Positions 35,337 through 47,147 of a stretch of DNA of 64,000 bases are shown here, piece after piece (position 1 is the first letter of the stretch; every line of letters starts with the position of its first letter). Below the pieces are notes generated by a model, which saw only the letters and a list, made by a program, of their open reading frames with translations, searched no databases and was not told the DNA's origin. The stretch comes from Paramarasmius palmivorus. Taxonomy: Eukaryota > Basidiomycota > Agaricomycetes > Agaricales > Marasmiaceae. The DNA is taken from assembly GCA_037176845.1 (NCBI GenBank), contig JAYKXP010000144.1, positions 1 to 64,000 of the forward strand, given 5' to 3'. The position numbers were made by a program, and so were the translations under genes.

Positions 35337-36080
35337 TATGAATGTGAGTCTTCCTGAACACCTGAAACTGCGTATCTGACCCAATTATGTATCTTTGAAG
35401 GTTATCGCGTCGCTTTTTGTTCTTGGGTCTTGCCTGACCACAGGAGTCCATGACGTTACCGGAAATGTCTATAACGGTGCCATGCAATGTGAGGTACTCA
35501 AGGATAGAACAGATGAAATATAGAAGGGCTTGTTTGTCTAGCCCCAACAGCCTAAACTTTGCTGGTGTGTTTCACGCTGCTGATGAGCCTCATTTTGACT
35601 GATTATTTTTCATTTTCATAGTCATTGCTAGTGTTGTGAACGGCAACAGAAGAACGTTTCCACACTGCGATTGACCGAGGGCATGTCACCTTCTGCTTGT
35701 GTCACCCAATCCGGAGATCCACTTCTATGCAATCTCCCGGCCTGCTCTGTCCCCGAACGCCATTTCATCTTCGCCAAGGTTTCGAGCGAAACGGTATCTC
35801 ACCCGAAAACACCGAATAGGATAGAAACATTCGCATCTGGCAAGCTGTACAACACGTCTTCTGCGAAGCCTCCGGTGATATACATCTCCGGTGGTGACAG
35901 CAGTAGCTCAGCTCCAGATTAAGCTTGCTCTTCGTCTAGCGACAGTACGCCGACTCTCAGTATGACCACCACCATCAAACCCGGAAGCGGGCCACCGCTA
36001 CTCTTCTTCGAATAACACCCACTGCCAGCGTCAGCGCCCTCGCCTGCTCAGGGTAACGGACAACTTTAATTCCGTAGCGA
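35337..36080 (+). pseudogene. decayed copy of the Ser-rich GPI-anchored protein gene
   Basis: This is a broken copy of 19999-20909. Recognisable in order are an ATG and signal-like sequence, GVHDVTGNVYNGAMQCEV, a nucleotide match across the third-exon start (CACCCAATCCGGAGATCCACTTCTATGCA against CGCCCAACTCGGAGATCTACTTCTATCAG) and GKLYNTSSAKPP with ISGGDSSSSA. The parent has GKLDDASSAKPP with LSGGSAGSSA. Several stops and the loss of the Ser-run stalk make it non-functional. It lies next to decayed SYS1 copy A. Confidence 0.85.
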
Positions 36081-36882
36081 GGAATGGACGACAGCGCCGT
36101 CTCGAGTAAGTTATTGTTGTCTTTGTATCGCCCCTGTGCCCTGACAGGAGTAGCAGAGTCAGCGCAGGGCTGATGTGAGGAGGCTAGCGTAACGTAGTGC
36201 ACTATATTTCTGAATCGTTTGACTGTATATGTCCATTCATGAATCTGCGCGATCATCACGGTCCACTTCTGTACTATAAGCTTCATTCCTTTTGTAGGAC
36301 TTGGAACGAACGTTCTCATAGCTATGATTATTGTGTCCGCATGACGCATGACGGGTTCGTTCGAGTATCGTGGGGACAAATCTAAGCGCCCGCTCAGGAA
36401 CCACCAACTTTTTTTCCTGAACCATGATCATTTCACGCCAGAATTCTTCACCTCTTCCCCTACTCTACTGCGGGCGTATCCTTGCTTCTTGCACCATTTC
36501 CTTCAAAACATATACCATTCATAACAGCATCGAGCGTTCCGTGACTCCGAGGCTGCAGTACGTTAATCTTCCCCGCGGCTTCATCAACGCCAGTGTCCAC
36601 TCACCATTCAGCGTAATTAGAACCGACGAAGCCCCTGGATCTGGTCAACATGCCACAAGCGGGTAGATTGATACCCCAGGCGCCCTAGCTTCCCGGTATC
36701 ATTACATGAAACTAACATGTCGGCGGATATCTCGATGTAAGTTATCTGCAGACAGTAGCGATGAGGTCACCAATCCATAAAAAGGAACCAAGCCAGCGTT
36801 CAGATAACATCCTCAGCACTATATATCACCACTCTAACATCGCCTTCCGTCCTTACACGGCTTGGCTTCCCACTATTGCGCC

Positions 36883-38469
36883 ATGTCATACACTCCAATC
36901 GCCCCCGTCCCCGGTCTAACCGCCAAACACGAACCGCTAAACTCAGAAGAGTGCTTTGCTGGCAAGCCCCAGCAATCGGAATCATTGTACTACACATCAC
37001 CGTCACCATCACTACCACCTTCATCGCGGAGTCAGTCGATACCACCACAACACGAGGTCTGCGGTTCATCCAGCCTTGTGCAAACTCTCCTTCACGCCCA
37101 TATCATGCAAGCTGTTAACCAAAAACAGCTAAATGACGCATCCGTGTCTATATTTCGGTCCACTACCGATGTCGAAAACACTTCCATTCCGATTCCGAAT
37201 TCGATTGACGTATCTCAAAGCCACAGCGGCGAGCACGCCAAGCTCTTCCCTGAGCTATGGTCCGAAATCTTCGCTAATTGTCTCTCCACACCAGTTGGAG
37301 ATGATTGGCCTCGTGGGTGTAGCCAATACGAGAAGCAACTCCTCACACTTGCGGGAGTGTGTAGTTATTGGCGACAAATTCTCTTATGCGCAGCAGTTTA
37401 TTGGCGATGGATCCAATATGCTCCTTCCTCTCGCAGTGGAAAAGACTCCGACGTTGACAAGATCACTACGTGGCTGTCGAGATCCCGTAAAGCACCTCTT
37501 CACATTGCACTCACTTTCAAACATCGACCATCTCTGATGTCGGGACGAACATCAGCCTCTCCCGCGCGGGTCGTTGATACCATCTTTGCGACATCACATC
37601 GTTGGGAAAGCCTTTTCATTTCGTGTCAAGGTTTCTCGCCGATTAGTCTGCTAGCCCCAGTTTCCGGAAATCTACGTGCGCTTCGGAAGATAGAGTTTGA
37701 TTCCGTGTTATCTGACATGGACAATGGTGACGCGGTATTTGGCCTATTCGAGGGCTCTCAGCGCTTAACGTCTATTTCCGCCCTGAAGGGCGGTCATTCA
37801 TCGGGTCTTGAGGTTCTCAAGGTGTTAGATGGAATGACGATGGCTCTAAATCACCTCACATCCGTAAACCTCACCCCACGGATCGGCTCGGCACAAGAGT
37901 TCTTCGCAATACCTAGAACTCTTACCCAATGTCGCCGATTTGACGGTAAACATCGACGCAGGCTCACAAGTCGTTCGCCCGCGGCCTCTTAAAGCTCACC
38001 AACACGAACATTTGCGGAGTCTCTCATTAGAGGTTGAATTACGTCGGTAGCGACGAGATCATCTCTCTTCTTCAACGAGAGGTAGCGGAGATACTCGCTC
38101 TTCTCGTTGTTCCTTCACTTACGCGGTTCTCATTCGCGTGTCCTATTTCCCATTGGCCGAAACCTGAAAAGGCTCTTTCGGGATTTTGTTAAACGCGCAT
38201 CTGGGTCAGGGTCGGGAACCCTTGAGGAGCTTCGGATTGTAGAGAAGGAGGAGGTTGATGGATCGAGACGACGGCAGACAGCTGCTAATGGATGTCTTGA
38301 CCTTCAGGAGTACGTCAAGCTTGTGCCGGGTATTCGGAGGTTGGAGCTGGTGCTCCGAGAAGATAGGATGTTGGATGTTGCTGAGGTTTTGAAAGATACT
38401 CCGCAGGCTACCGTTAACGTCTCTGTTTCTCGGACGAAGAAGCTTGCTCAGCGCTGTTATCACCGCTGA
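36883..38469 (+). pseudogene. frameshifted F-box protein gene
   Basis: The first frame (36883-37992) encodes a complete F-box (residues about 120-180: LFPELWSEIFANCL ... LTLAGVCSYWRQILLCAAVYWRWI) and then a leucine-rich region. At about 37915 the conserved continuation (LPNVADLTVNIDAGSQVVRP) moves to another frame. A further shift near 38160 is needed to reach the C-terminal part (TLEELRIVEKEEVDGS, YVKLVPGIRRLELVLRED, ending 38469). With two corrections the protein would be about 525 residues. The reading is otherwise well preserved, so this is either a recently inactivated gene or one with sequencing errors. It is a different subfamily from the F-box gene at 15960. Confidence 0.75.
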
Positions 38470-39090
38470 AACTACGGACGGTGGTGGCATGGAAGATTGG
38501 AAGCTATTGTAGTGGTGCATCCATGCTTATGGCCAAGTACGTGAACTATGAGCAAATTCCGAAGAGAAGTCTTTTCGGCGTCATTAATTACTATATGTAC
38601 AGGTACAACACATGTATGTCCTCCAGATCTTATCAACCAACTATCAGCAAACAGGTTCTAATCAACGGCAGTTGCCTTTGGCTTTGCTTTGACTTTAGGA
38701 ACAAGTGTACATAGTGTACAGTACAGCGATTTAAAGTTTCGGCCGTTTCGGTTTTACTCGCCCATCGTTCAGGCCGTCGGCAGAAGTTAATCTAAGTACA
38801 TACTAGTACGTGTACGGAATTACAGCTGCTTGGTCTGAGGAGAGTCGAGACCATCGCAAAGGTGGAAATAGAAAGTCCATAATAATGGGTAGTGGGTAAG
38901 CTCCGTGAATGGTTAATGGAGACCTGTGACGGACGTTGGTGGATCGCGGACATGGAACGGACTCTTGGCCCTTAGGCCTTGGCTCTAGGAAGAATGTCCG
39001 TCATGGTGTTGTCCCGTTGCGGTTTTCCACAGGGGCGGGAGGCGAAGGAGTGGGATAGTGATAATCGAGGGTGGTAATGGCTCCTTGATG
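38470..39090. other. intergenic, no gene seen
   Basis: This is the tail region between the frameshifted F-box gene and the end of the minus-strand gene at 39164. Only short random frames are present. Confidence 0.5.
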
Positions 39091-39163
39091 TCATATACTC
39101 ACCACCTGCGTAGTATATGCCTTCTGATAAAGAAACGCCGTCGCATACTCATTCGTATACGTA

Positions 39164-39622
39164 TTACTCCTCTTCGCAACCGACCTTTTCCACCTCCACT
39201 TCTCTTTCCTTCGATATCAGCCTCCCAATCACGCTGAGAACCCACGTCCGACATGATATTTTGTGTATACGGTTCTGCTGTGCCGTATTATAGCTTTTGG
39301 GTGATATTTGTGTGCAGACCGCTGTGAATTCTGCTAAGGACATGGGGGTGTAATCGGATACTTGAAAGTAAGCGAGGATTGGTATGGAACCTGAACCATG
39401 ACGGTTCGTCGTTCCTTGGGGTAGAGGATGATTTCGATACGCTTCAGGTCCATTGGGGTTTTTAGTGGTAGGTACCCATTCGTGTTCGGTGCATTTACCG
39501 TTTTCGTCGACGTGGATGAGGGACCAATGAAAGCGTTCGGCAATGAGAGGGACGGTGGTGATGTATAATGAGTTTTTGGAGACGGGGATTTGGTGGGGAC
39601 GTGATATTGAGGAGGACGCCAT
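39164..39622 (-). CDS. small conserved fungal protein with His...Cys motif; C-terminus frameshifted
   Basis: Single frame of 152 codons starting MASSSISRPHQIPVSKNSLY. Conserved elements are ERFHWSLIHVDENG (a likely functional His), EWVPTTKNPNGPEAY, GSIPILAYFQVSDYTP and IHKISCRTWVLSVIGRL (a conserved Cys-Arg-Thr-Trp). An early His plus a late Cys before a helix recalls NlpC/P60- or LRAT-like papain folds, but that is only an analogy. The usual C-terminal end of the family (NEYATAFLYQKAYTTQVVSI) follows immediately, but in another frame, ending at 39091. One base has been gained or lost near 39165-39200, or there is a sequencing error. I know no function for the family. Confidence 0.65.
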   Translation of the reverse strand: MASSSISRPHQIPVSKNSLYITTVPLIAERFHWSLIHVDENGKCTEHEWVPTTKNPNGPEAYRNHPLPQGTTNRHGSGSIPILAYFQVSDYTPMSLAEFTAVCTQISPKSYNTAQQNRIHKISCRTWVLSVIGRLISKEREVEVEKVGCEEE

Positions 39623-40089
39623 GGGGGTGATGACTCGAAAACGGCTTACCGATGGGTATATATTGTTGTTGTTATCAGGGCCAGCGGATGGTCACGGTCT
39701 GGAATCTGTAAACGGAGGATGTAGTACTAGTCATGATTCGTTCATCACGGGTGTCGAGATATTAACGAACCGCGATTCATACTACTGGTGCAGGGAGCCA
39801 ATGCCAAGTTATTTCGGATTTCCACGTGTCTATACTGCCGAACGGCGACCCAACGTTAGCCAATGCCATTTTATCGACGTTCTGGGTGCCTTCTTGCCGA
39901 GTTGTTTATCGAACTCCCCGTTCAACCGTTGAATGATGAATCATTTCGAATCGTCGACGGCACTGATGGCCGTGACGTACCCCGAGGAGTTCTAGTACCT
40001 CATCCAGACATTCCTTACTCGGTGACCATGATTCATATACTTCCTATCTTCCTATCCACTCACCCGATGCATAGCCTTTCTCACCGCCC

Positions 40090-40815
40090 CAACCTCCCTT
40101 CGCTCTCCAGCAAGATACCACTCCGACTGTCTTTGTGTATCCGAGACGACCAAGCCGGCGATGATACATGATGCTGTTTCGGTAGGCAAGAAGATGGAGA
40201 CGAAGCCGTATGCTGGGGTTGTTGAGAAGAAGCCTGGTTTTGGGGTGTGTTTTGATTAGCGTGGTGTGTTGGGAAAGGGATATAAAGGGAAACAAAGGGG
40301 AGAAGGCCCAGAAGGGGACGCGTACCCATGGGTACCAGGATAGGCATACCTCAAAAGCATGTCGACGGATTTGGCGGTGTTGCCGTATACAGTGGTGAGG
40401 TAGTCGTACCCGGTTTAGGTGAGAGAGGTGGTTTGGTTCCTAGCGTTGCCATTGGATATTCAGCCCTGAGAAGGATCAGGATACATACACACCTCAATTA
40501 TTCAGTACCTCTCAGCTCTGGAAGTAGCACCGTGACTTGTGTAACGAAACCATTGATAGCCTGTGATGCATGGTTTACGATTCATCCATCTCAAAGTGCT
40601 GGGACTTGAAGCATACGTACCTTGGGACCCAAATAACATCCCAGCTTTGACTCGGAATATCGCGTCTTTGTCTTTCATAGGCTTTCGGATGAGCAGATGC
40701 CGATCTGGTGTCTCCACGAAATTGGATACCGCAGGTACCGTTACAACCACTGTAGGATATAGCAGCAACACACGCCCAGATCGTGTCGCTGGCTGGGGTT
40801 GGCCATAGTGGTTTG
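40090..40815 (-). pseudogene. decayed carboxymuconolactone-decarboxylase/AhpD-like gene
   Basis: This is a minus-strand copy of the intact gene at 41911-42737. It keeps DTIWAC-like sequence, KDAIFRVKAGMLFG followed by a donor (GTACGT), and exon-2 sequence after an acceptor (AINGF). The start of the last exon is kept near 40235. Frames are broken by several small indels, for example the extra codons in RKPMKDKDAIFRVKAGMLFG against RKMKDAIFKAGMLFG. Confidence 0.8.
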
Positions 40816-40894
40816 GTAGGTGTCTTGAGCCTTAAATGGGCTGTGGTGAGGAAGCTTTGCTGAAGTTAAGATTGAAATCGAGTTGAGCAGGAAC

Positions 40895-41040
40895 CATGAG
40901 GCCGATGTGCATCCTATTTCGCTTTGGTACATGATGAAAAACTCCATATGCAAGCACTGGTGGTTTTTGAACGCGATACGAAATAGAATCGACTCGGAAA
41001 ATGGTAATGGCCATACGTTTCCTGGTATAGAAGAATGCAG
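40895..41040. repeat. duplicated upstream block, copy 1
   Basis: The block starts with CATGAGGCCGATGT. It also shares a TTTTTGAAC-GATACGAA-TAGAATC stretch and GAAAATGGTA-TGGCCATA with 43080-43235. It lies just upstream of the dead CMD copy, as copy 2 lies upstream of the live one. Confidence 0.75.
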
Positions 41041-41910
41041 AAAAGAAGAAGGGTCCTTTGGTCATATCCGATCTTGAAGGAGATTTGAACACGAACACGC
41101 GTGAAATTAGGAACCCACGGACCTTGAGTGTCTTCTCGTACAGCATCCAGGGTGAAGAAGTGTTGAGGTAGTAATGAACATTGAATTGGGATCCGACTGA
41201 ATGCCGAAATGCAAGAACTTGAAGGAACCCCGGAAGTTGATGTTATGGTATTATCAACTTCAAGGGGGCTGGGGGCGGCGAATTCTGGTTCATCGTGTGG
41301 TTGCTAATAGAGATTGAAACGTACCCAACCAAAGTCACGGTGGTTGAGGATGAGGATGATAACTTGTACCGTGAGTCGATGGCTATCCTTCAACTCCTAA
41401 GGGATACTATCATCACGTTTGGTCTTGAAAATACACGTTGAACGAGAGCTTGCGCCGGTTGTGAGAGACCGTTTCGTTCCTGAACAAGTTGAAATTAACT
41501 CACAACACGGGGCCGGCTTTGAGTAGTATCCTTTCAAATTTCACTACACACCCTATCCATTCGCTTCAGCTTCAGAGCAACCGTAAAACTAAAACCTCAC
41601 CTTTGAATATCGCGTCCGAGTCCTTCTTTTAGCATCGAAGAGAAACGGTTACGCGGGCGATATGGTGGTACAGAAGCAAGGTAGTACGTAATGTAAGTAA
41701 GCGAAGTGAATCGTGATGAAATACGGTGACCGTGTATCCGCGGTCGTAAGTTAGCACTGCTTCAATCTGAGAAGCTGAAGCTTGAAGTGTCAGATTATGA
41801 GGGGTTGAAATGAGAACTTATGATATTCGGGACATCGATACGGGATGGTCATATTTCTTACTCTTCACTCGATGATCATACACTTTCATTATCCCTAGTA
41901 CCTCCTTAAC

Positions 41911-42737
41911 CTATACACTACACCCAGCCCGATGAATGACCTCCCCAACAATCTTCCTCACCGCCTCAACCTCCCCATCGGGTACACCCAGTCTCTTCGC
42001 CCCTGCAAGGTGCCACTCCAGCTGTCTTTGTGTATCTGCAATGACGAGGCCGGCGATTATGCATAGTGCTGTTTCGGTAGGTGAGAGAATGGAGGTGTAA
42101 GAGTAGACGAAGCCGTAGGCTAGGGTTGTTGAGAAGAAGCCTGTTGGGGAGTTTCTATCAGAATGGGGAGAAGGGGGAGAAGGAAGGCGCACCCATATCA
42201 GGATAGATATCCCTCAAAAGCGTATCGACGGATTTAGCGGTGTCGCCGTATACGGTGGTGAAGTATTCGTACCCGGATTGGGTGAGAGATGGTAGAGAGG
42301 TGGTTTGGTTCCTAGTGTTGGGGACCGGGGTTATAACTTGTAAAGTGTGATAGATGAGGAAAGAGACACGAACCTGAATGGTTCGGTATCTCTCAACTCT
42401 GGAGGTAGGATGTTGTGTAACTCTAGTAAACCGTTGATAGCCTGTCAGTGTAAATATGTTCCATTCATCCATTCAGAAGGCGTTGGAATTTGAGTGAACG
42501 TACCTTGGGGTAACCGAATAACATCCCCGCCTTAAAAATCGCGTCTTTCATCTTCCGGACGAGGACAAGTCGTTCAGTTGGCGGTGTGGCTACGAAATTG
42601 AATATCGCAGGTACACCTGAGGGGATGTTACATCCGCTGTAGGCTATAGCAGCGATACATGCCCAGATGGTGTCGTTTGGGTAGGGGTAGAGAGAACGGA
42701 GGTGGGTGAGGAGTTCGTTGGTAGGTGCGGCGGCCAT
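41911..42737 (-). CDS. carboxymuconolactone decarboxylase/AhpD-like family protein
   Basis: Four exons on the minus strand (42737-42504, 42441-42374, 42311-42193, 42140-41911; GT-AG introns of 52-62 nt) give 216 residues. It is all-helical. Signature stretches are TERLVLVRKMKDAIFKAGMLFGYPKAINGL, SGYEYFTTVYGDTAKSVDTL and LSPTETALCIIAGLVIADTQ, then LEWHLAGAKRLGVPDGEVEAVRKI. The last stretch corresponds to the AhpD/CMD core helix, where bacterial members carry CxxC-H. Here the CxxC is absent and only the H of LEWHLAGA remains, so peroxidase activity is unlikely. Fungal members are poorly characterised. A decayed copy lies at 40090-40815 and a duplicated 5' flank further up, showing a local duplication. 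Confidence 0.85.
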
Positions 42738-43079
42738 ACTTGGGTCGGCTCAGGCTGGGAGTTGTGTAGAGTTCGTTTTATTTTAAAGGGAGTGAGTCGA
42801 AGGTGAAATTGGGTTGAGCATATATGGGTCTTTGGGCATTGTATATCCGATTTAGAACACCCTTGCTTCTTTATTGAGATATTAACGAATGACGAAAGCA
42901 AGTTGTGAGTAGAAACATAAGGAACCCAGTGTTGCACATGAGAGAAACCTTGTTCGTCGTCAACGTGGGTGCCAATAGAGGATGGCAGATGTACCTGATC
43001 GAAGCTCAAGAGGTTGATGGCAGGAACCGATTAACTTGACACTGTTACGTCGGAGGAAGGCAAAGTTTTGGTTGAGAGC

Positions 43080-43235
43080 CATGAGGCCGATGTACAAGAA
43101 GGATTCTAATTCGCTTCAGCTCAGGCTGTTTCGTACCGGTGCTGGTACATGAAATATCCATGTGCAGTTTTTGAACTTGATACGAATAGAATCACCGGTG
43201 GAAAATGGTAGTGGCCATAAGTATACTGGTACAGA
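43080..43235. repeat. duplicated upstream block, copy 2
   Basis: This is the partner of 40895-41040, in the same orientation and about 2.2 kb away. With the CMD gene pair it shows that a unit of about 2 kb was duplicated in tandem. Confidence 0.75.
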
Positions 43236-43875
43236 AGCACAAGCCGATCCTGAAGGAGACGAATATGAGCAGCGGTAGACGGATAATACGTGTGGAGACA
43301 AGAAGACACTAACGTTGTGCGTTAGGATAGACCTGAATGTAAAATGAGTGACGGAACGTTATCGTCAAGCTTGAAGAAAAACCTTGTTGCCATGGTTGGG
43401 ATTGAACAGACGCGGCTTCTCCCAAGGAATACTTACTGGTCGTGGCGTGCTAGAGTATCGGGGTGAGGAATTCAGACTTGGAGTTGCATTGGGGTGTCGG
43501 ATGATCTTCAGAGTTAGAGTCGGGTTGGTGATATTCCGTCAGCAGGGGACATAGAAGGCGAGTTGTGACGGATTTGAGGAGCACCCTAAAAGGTTGTGAT
43601 GTTATCTGGTACCCATGTTGTCTGCCTTGAATTTAGGGTAATAGGAAACGAGGCGTGAGCGATTGAGCGAGAAAGCTACGAGTAGGCGTAGGACTGAGGA
43701 CATGGACGTCCCTCAGGAACATGGTCCACAGTCCACAGCAATGACGTTTACCCTCGGCAAGGGTGATACCAAACTGAACCAAACTTGCAGTAATTTGAGT
43801 TTGCCGTTTGCCGTGACGACGCGCTGGGTGCCTCTTCAAAAACGCGTTGCTCCATCCCTTTCTCTTCACTAGACC

Positions 43876-46870
43876 ATGGCCATGGATTCAGATCTCATAA
43901 AAACAGTAAACAAGCTCCAGGATACTTTTCATAATCTCGGCAAGTCGTCTCGCTCTTTAAACAAAAAACACAAAGGCTAATAATTCGGAATATGTAGGGG
44001 GTGAGCTGGATATGCCGCAGTTGGTTGTCGTATGTCCCTTTCTGCGTTTACTGGGAGATATTGTTGACGGTGTATGTATAGGTCGGAAGCCAATCTGCAG
44101 GAAAATCCAGTGTTTTGGAAACGTACGTCCCTTTGTCTCCCCATTTACCCTTTCACCTCACCTCCAACCCCAGCATCGTGGGCAAAGACTTTCTCCCCCG
44201 AGGTTCCGGAATCGTCACACGCCGTCCACTCGTCCTCCAACTCATCCATACACCCGCCCCTCCCAACTCCCAAGGACTCCACACCAACAGAATGGGCACA
44301 ATTCCTCCACCTCGACAAACGCTTCACGGATTTCAACGAAATCCGCAAAGAAATCGAACAAGAGACGTTTAGAGTCGCAGGTCAGAATAAGGGGATCAGC
44401 AAGTTACCGATATCGTTGAGGATATATTCACCGAATGTGTTGGATTTGACGTTGGTTGATTTACCTGGGTTGACAAAGGTGCCGCCCCCATTCTTCCCTT
44501 CCTCCGTTATCTTGAGTGTGCTGATGATGGTGTGGTTGGGCGGGTAGATCCCCGTAGGCGACCAACCAAGTGACATTGAAAAACAAATCCGCAATCTCGT
44601 TCTCGACTACATCTCCAAACCCAATTCTGTCATCTTGGCAGTCTCACCTGCAAACGTCGACCTCGCCAACTCCGAGTCTCTAAAGCTCGCGCGTTCAGTT
44701 GATCCACAGGGTCGTCGCACCATCGGGGTGTTGACTAAACTCGACTTGATGGATGCAGGTACCAATGCCCTCGACATCTTGACTGGAAGGGTGTATCCGT
44801 TAAAGTTGGGTTTCATCGGAGTCGTCAATCGAAGTCAGCAAGATATCAATTCGGAGAAGCCTATGGAGGACGCATTAAAGAGCGAACAGGAGTTTTTTCA
44901 ACAACCACCCAGCCTACCGAACAATCGCACATAAAAACGGTACACGTTATCTCGCAAAGACTCTCAACCAGGTACCTCTTCTCCCCTTCACCCCTTTCTT
45001 CTACCAATCCTAACGCTCGGAACAGGTCCTAATGAACCACATCCGCGAAAAACTCCCCGACATGAAAGCCCGTCTAAACACCCTAATAACCCAAGCCGAA
45101 TCCCAACTCCTCTCTTACGGTACACCCCTCTCTTCCCTTTCCCCCACCTCCACCTCTTCCTCCACCACGATACAAACACACCAAAGCACCCTAATCCTCC
45201 GCCTCATGACCCAATTCGCACGAGATTTCATCTCCTCCATCGACGGTACATCCCTTTCCTCATCAACCAACACTAAAGAACTATCCGGCGGAGCCCGCAT
45301 TTACTATATATTCAACGACGTTTTTGGTTCCGCGCTCTCATCCATCGACGCTACAGCCGGTCTGGGGGATGGGGATATCCGCACGGTTATTAGGAATTCG
45401 ACGGGTCCGAGGCCGAGCTTGTTCGTACCGGAGGTGGCGTTTGAGTTACTTGTGAAGCCGCAGATTAGGAGGTTGGAGGGGCCGAGTTTGAGGTGTGTGG
45501 AGATGGTTTATGAGGAGTTGGTTAAGATTTGTCATGGGTGTACGTCTCCGGTGTGTCTTCCTTCTTTCCTTCCTGCAAACGAAAATGAAAGTGCTAACGC
45601 TGATGGTGGGGGTATAGGAACTCGCGCGTTTTCCAAGGCTGCATGCGCAGCTTGTTGAGGTAGTTTCGGAGTTGCTTAGGGAGAGACTGGGCCCGACGAG
45701 CGAGTATACGAAGAGTTTGATTGATATACAGAGTGCGTATATTAATACGAATCATCCGGCTTTCGTGGCTGGGAGTGGGAGTGCGTTGGTGCAGCAGGGG
45801 CAGACGAAACCCCGAGTACGTCTCTTTCTCTTTCTCTACCTCTTCCACTATCACTTCTAACGAAAATCTCTTACGTAGCCCGCCTTGGAACCTACGACGA
45901 CGAATGGTGTCATCCCCGGCGCTCACCACGACGAAGACGCTTCCTCCTCCGACATCTCAGATGACGACGATACGCCTAGTAAAGGAGACGATCTGTTCCC
46001 GCCTCCCAACGCGAAGGATCGGTCGGTATCTAATACGTTGCACGACCGTACCTCCAGGAGCGGTAGGGCATCTACGGGTAGCACGTTGACGCCTACTGCA
46101 CCTGTGAACATCGCCTCTGGGAAGCGTTCCTCATCAAAGCAACCGCAGAGACCTCATTCCGCCTTGGGTGTTGGAGCAGGGGCAGGTGGTGTTGGTGGGG
46201 GATCACCGCCTTCGGCTACTGCGAGGGAAACGTTCCTTGGGTATTTCTTTGGGCAGAATGGGCCTGGCGCAGAAAAACACCACCACGCCCACCATCAGCA
46301 TCAGGGGATCGTTCCTACGGGGAGAGATACAAGTGGTGCGGGTACAGAAATGACTGGGTTGTTAGCTGATAAGAGGAGTAATCCTGCGTATGATATGAAG
46401 AGTTTGGGGAGGCATATCGAAGCTGTACGTTTCTTTCTCTTTTTTTTTTCTGTTTTATGATGGGTGCTGATGCTGACGCGAAAATGGAATAGATCCCCGC
46501 CACCCCGCACCATCACGCCAACAACAACCACACCAACCACCTCTCCGCGCGTGAATCACTCGAAACATCTCTCATCCGCTCGCTCATCACAAGCTACTTC
46601 GCCATCGTCCGTCAAACCATCCTCGATTTGGTACCCAAAGCCATCATGCATCTCCTAGTCAACTGGACATCGGAGCACGTCCAGAATAGACTTGTCGAGG
46701 TGTTGTATAAACCGGAGAAATTTGGTGAGATGTTGGATGAGGATGAGGAGTTGGTTAGAGAACGGGAGAGGGTTAAGGCGCTTTTGGATGCGTATAAGGA
46801 GGCGTTTGGGGTTCTGGGGGAGGTTGGAGTTGGGGGTGTTGGTGTTGGTGGGGTTGGGAGGGGGGTGTAG
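43876..46870 (+). CDS. dynamin-like GTPase (Dnm1/Vps1/DRP1 class), reading frame broken twice
   Basis: Nine exons: 43876-43939, 43998-44029, 44082-44122, 44174-44478, 44548-44971, 45026-45550, 45618-45815, 45879-46424, 46493-46870. Intron 1 is GC-AG (gcaagt). The P-loop [14 protein letters not shown], the [21 protein letters not shown] switch, [16 protein letters not shown] and [10 protein letters not shown] are all present. The stalk and a C-terminal GED follow ([20 protein letters not shown]). A Ser/Asp-rich insert of about 180 residues sits where dynamins carry insert B, which favours a fission-type Dnm1 over Vps1. Exon 4 and exon 5 each carry one base too many for frame: near 44245-44280, and in a six-T run at 44893-44898. 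Without those bases the protein would be 836 residues. So it is either a recently broken gene or a sequence with two indel errors. Such proteins divide mitochondria and peroxisomes or act in vacuolar sorting. Confidence 0.85.
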
Positions 46871-47098
46871 GGTGTTTTGTGTGTTTGGTGTGGGGAAGGA
46901 GAAGGGGTGTAGGGGGTAAAAGCATACGTACATTACGATTCTTTCTGTTCTTTACTGGCTACTGGCAATGCTGTCGACTACATACATATTCACGTATATA
47001 GAATACACGTCTTTCTTCTCAGAACACGCGATTGCGACGAGCTGTTCATGGGCTCGGGGCGAGTTGGAGGCGGTATGTTCGGAAGCTGTACTGGTGCT

Positions 47099-47147
47099 AT
47101 GCCGTTGTGCCGAAGCATTGAGGCAGGTCAGAACGGCATCACGGCAT
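47099..47147. repeat. GC-rich inverted module 1
   Basis: Arms ATGCCGTTGTGCCG and CGGCATCACGGCAT, partly complementary to each other, 21 bases apart. Confidence 0.7.
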
